A stretch of DNA of 64,000 bases, from assembly GCF_964340395.1 (NCBI RefSeq), contig NC_135550.1, positions 2,603,501 through 2,667,500 of the forward strand. The letters run 5' to 3'. Numbering within the stretch: the stretch's first letter is position 1; every line of letters starts with the position of its first letter. A program made the position numbers and the translations under genes. Under the pieces are notes generated by a model. It was not told where the DNA came from, did not search any database, and saw nothing but the letters and a program-made list of their open reading frames with translations. Below are positions 62,463-64,000 of this stretch, piece by piece. Source of the stretch: Glandiceps talaboti. Lineage: Eukaryota; Hemichordata; Enteropneusta; Spengelidae.

Positions 62463-64000
62463 CGGATAGTTTAAGACTTGTGTCTAGTTTAAGGTTTCAG
62501 GAGACATCTCTTTCAGACCTTGTCTTCAGAGACGCCACAGATGAAAATTGCTTCAAGGGTGAAAGCATGTCGAGGGTTTGAAGTAGCGCTGTGGCTAGAC
62601 GTCTAGAAAGCCATGACAACATCTGGCGAGAGAGGGAAGAGGACACTAAAGCCATGGTCAATTTACATTGGAGTCCCCTACGCCCACAGTCGATCATCAT
62701 TATTTGCAATTGGTTAAAGTTAGAGCACCTGGATTATAATACTATAATGCATCTACTTAGATAAAACATACAAGGTATCAAGGGTCTCATACACAATTTG
62801 CCGAACAAGACAAATTGTTTGTCAACAACTTGGGGTGGTATTTCTCGTCAGAAAAGATTGCGTACTCAATGAAATGGGGGGGGGGGGGGGTTAGACACTA
62901 GCTCGTTCGAGTTGTGGTGTTAAAGGAGTAACATGCAGTCAGGCATTTAATTCGTCTTATAATTGTGTTATAAAGTCAAAGTCTCAAACTGTATCAATCA
63001 GTTTTCTGTCAATACATTCGTCCACCCACCTAACTGAAGAATACATTAAATGACAATGTTTGCAATTCTCACATACTTCGATGCAGTCGTATCTTTTAAG
63101 CTACAACAATGTGTAGGCTTATAGTTTCAGAGTCAAATTGGTTGGCTTACAAAATGAAGATTCCAGTTGTGTTTCAAATTCCACTTCTACGGCTTTGAGA
63201 GTCTAGCAATTATCGACAAGCGCATAAGCAACAAAAGGTTCAAATTCCTTCCCAGTCTGGTATTCAGAGCTTCCGTAAACTATTTCAATGGCCATTTTTC
63301 GTAGACTTGATTTCGATAACGTCGTTATTTAGAAAGCGACTATTTTGAGGACAAGGAGGATTGAACATATTTCTAGAGAGAGACGATTGTTGTGAGATAT
63401 TTTCCCCATTTCTCCAAAGTAGTCATTAAATATTTTGAAGTCCCCTTTCCGCCCAGATATGAAATTAATTCCTCACCTTATCCCGTTACGCTAAAACGTT
63501 CTTGCGTATTCCTTCAAGTTACATCCCTTTCAAATGATAAAACAGCTGTTTACTCTGTCCATAGAATTTGAAGCAGAGCAAATACAGTACTATAGAATAT
63601 GCCTCGCTTGACAAGTGTCCGTGTGAGTGTTCGTTAATTTGGCAGGGTTCTGGGTGGTTTTATGGAACAGCCACTTTTGACCAACTAAGACTTCCAGAAG
63701 AATAACCAAGATACTCTAGATGAAATGAGTCGTTATAACCCTCTTAAATGTAGTTCTATATACACTCTCGTTTCTGTTGGTTTTGTAGTCCAAACCCAGG
63801 TGGGCGGAAGGGTTTCAGAAGAGGGGTAGATAAATCTATCCTTCCGTAAAATTATCCCTGTTAGACGTTTGTTTCTAAAAACAGCTGTCAAATATGTTTA
63901 GTATGCTCGAAAGTCTGACTGGGAATGATTAAAAAACAGAAAACTGGAAACGATTTCATTGAACTGAACACCTGTATGAGCTTGGTGCAAGGATCAACGT
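62463..64000. other. Unique DNA at the right end; weak exon-like stretch
   Basis: TTTAAGGTTTCAG at about 62,488-62,500 could be an acceptor before 26 open codons (beginning ETSLSDLVFRDATDENCFKG) and TGA at 62,579 on the plus strand. The minus strand is also open across the same bases (62,497-62,709), so neither reading is secure. A 15-base G run lies at 62,876-62,890. Nothing else is recognised. Confidence 0.4.

Overview
This is eukaryotic, metazoan-type genomic DNA, most likely from a marine invertebrate. The evidence is spliced-gene signals without operons, very long minisatellites and microsatellites, CpG depletion over one half only, decayed non-LTR retrotransposon sequence, and diverged dispersed repeats rich in receptor-like motifs. 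The sequence alone does not name the species. No complete gene, rRNA, tRNA, CRISPR array or prokaryotic feature is visible. Tandem repeats make up roughly 45% of the window, about 28 kb by adding the spans listed. Almost every array has its own unrelated unit, with periods of 25, 27, 29, 30, 33, 34-40, 36, 39, 40, 42/43, 48, 51 and 99 bp. The largest is a 5.0 kb array of about 200 copies of a 25-bp unit at 23,312-28,316. The long open frames in this window come from arrays whose period is a multiple of 3; they are not treated as genes.

Left part (1-40.5 kb): CpG is strongly depleted in the unique DNA here, as expected for a methylated invertebrate gene body. The best gene evidence is a terminal exon at 34,171-34,221 (+) that ends a WD40 beta-propeller blade and stops. 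It is followed by a repeat-rich presumed 3' UTR with AATAAA signals at 34,958 and 36,994. A second exon-like segment with a stop codon lies at 12,868-13,024 (+). Weaker splice-bounded candidates are at 13,264-13,374 (+) and 22,214-22,319 (-). Between them lie minisatellites, a frameshifted reverse-transcriptase fragment (15.3-15.7 kb), degenerate dispersed repeats (8.25-9.9, 19.5-19.95, 31.9-33.1 kb) and two strong hairpins (13.67 and 15.69 kb).

Right part (40.5-64 kb): CpG frequency rises sharply at the right edge of a 3.3 kb 29-bp array. This part looks like unmethylated intergenic or regulatory DNA. It holds three perfect CRE sites, microsatellites, a perfect 39-bp inverted repeat at 42,001-42,084, a CpG-bearing 48-bp array (51.6-53.2 kb), a 40-bp array (58.9-62.5 kb) and only weak exon candidates. 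At 57,074-57,116 (-) there is a sequence matching a type I hammerhead self-cleaving ribozyme. It has all the core bases, a GUA cleavage triplet and a very short stem III, and it sits inside a 23-bp inverted repeat flanked on both sides by long TA arrays. This resembles the hammerheads associated with Penelope-like retroelements and is the most distinctive candidate system in the window.

No functional interplay between genes can be drawn, because only one gene fragment (WD40) is recognised with fair confidence.
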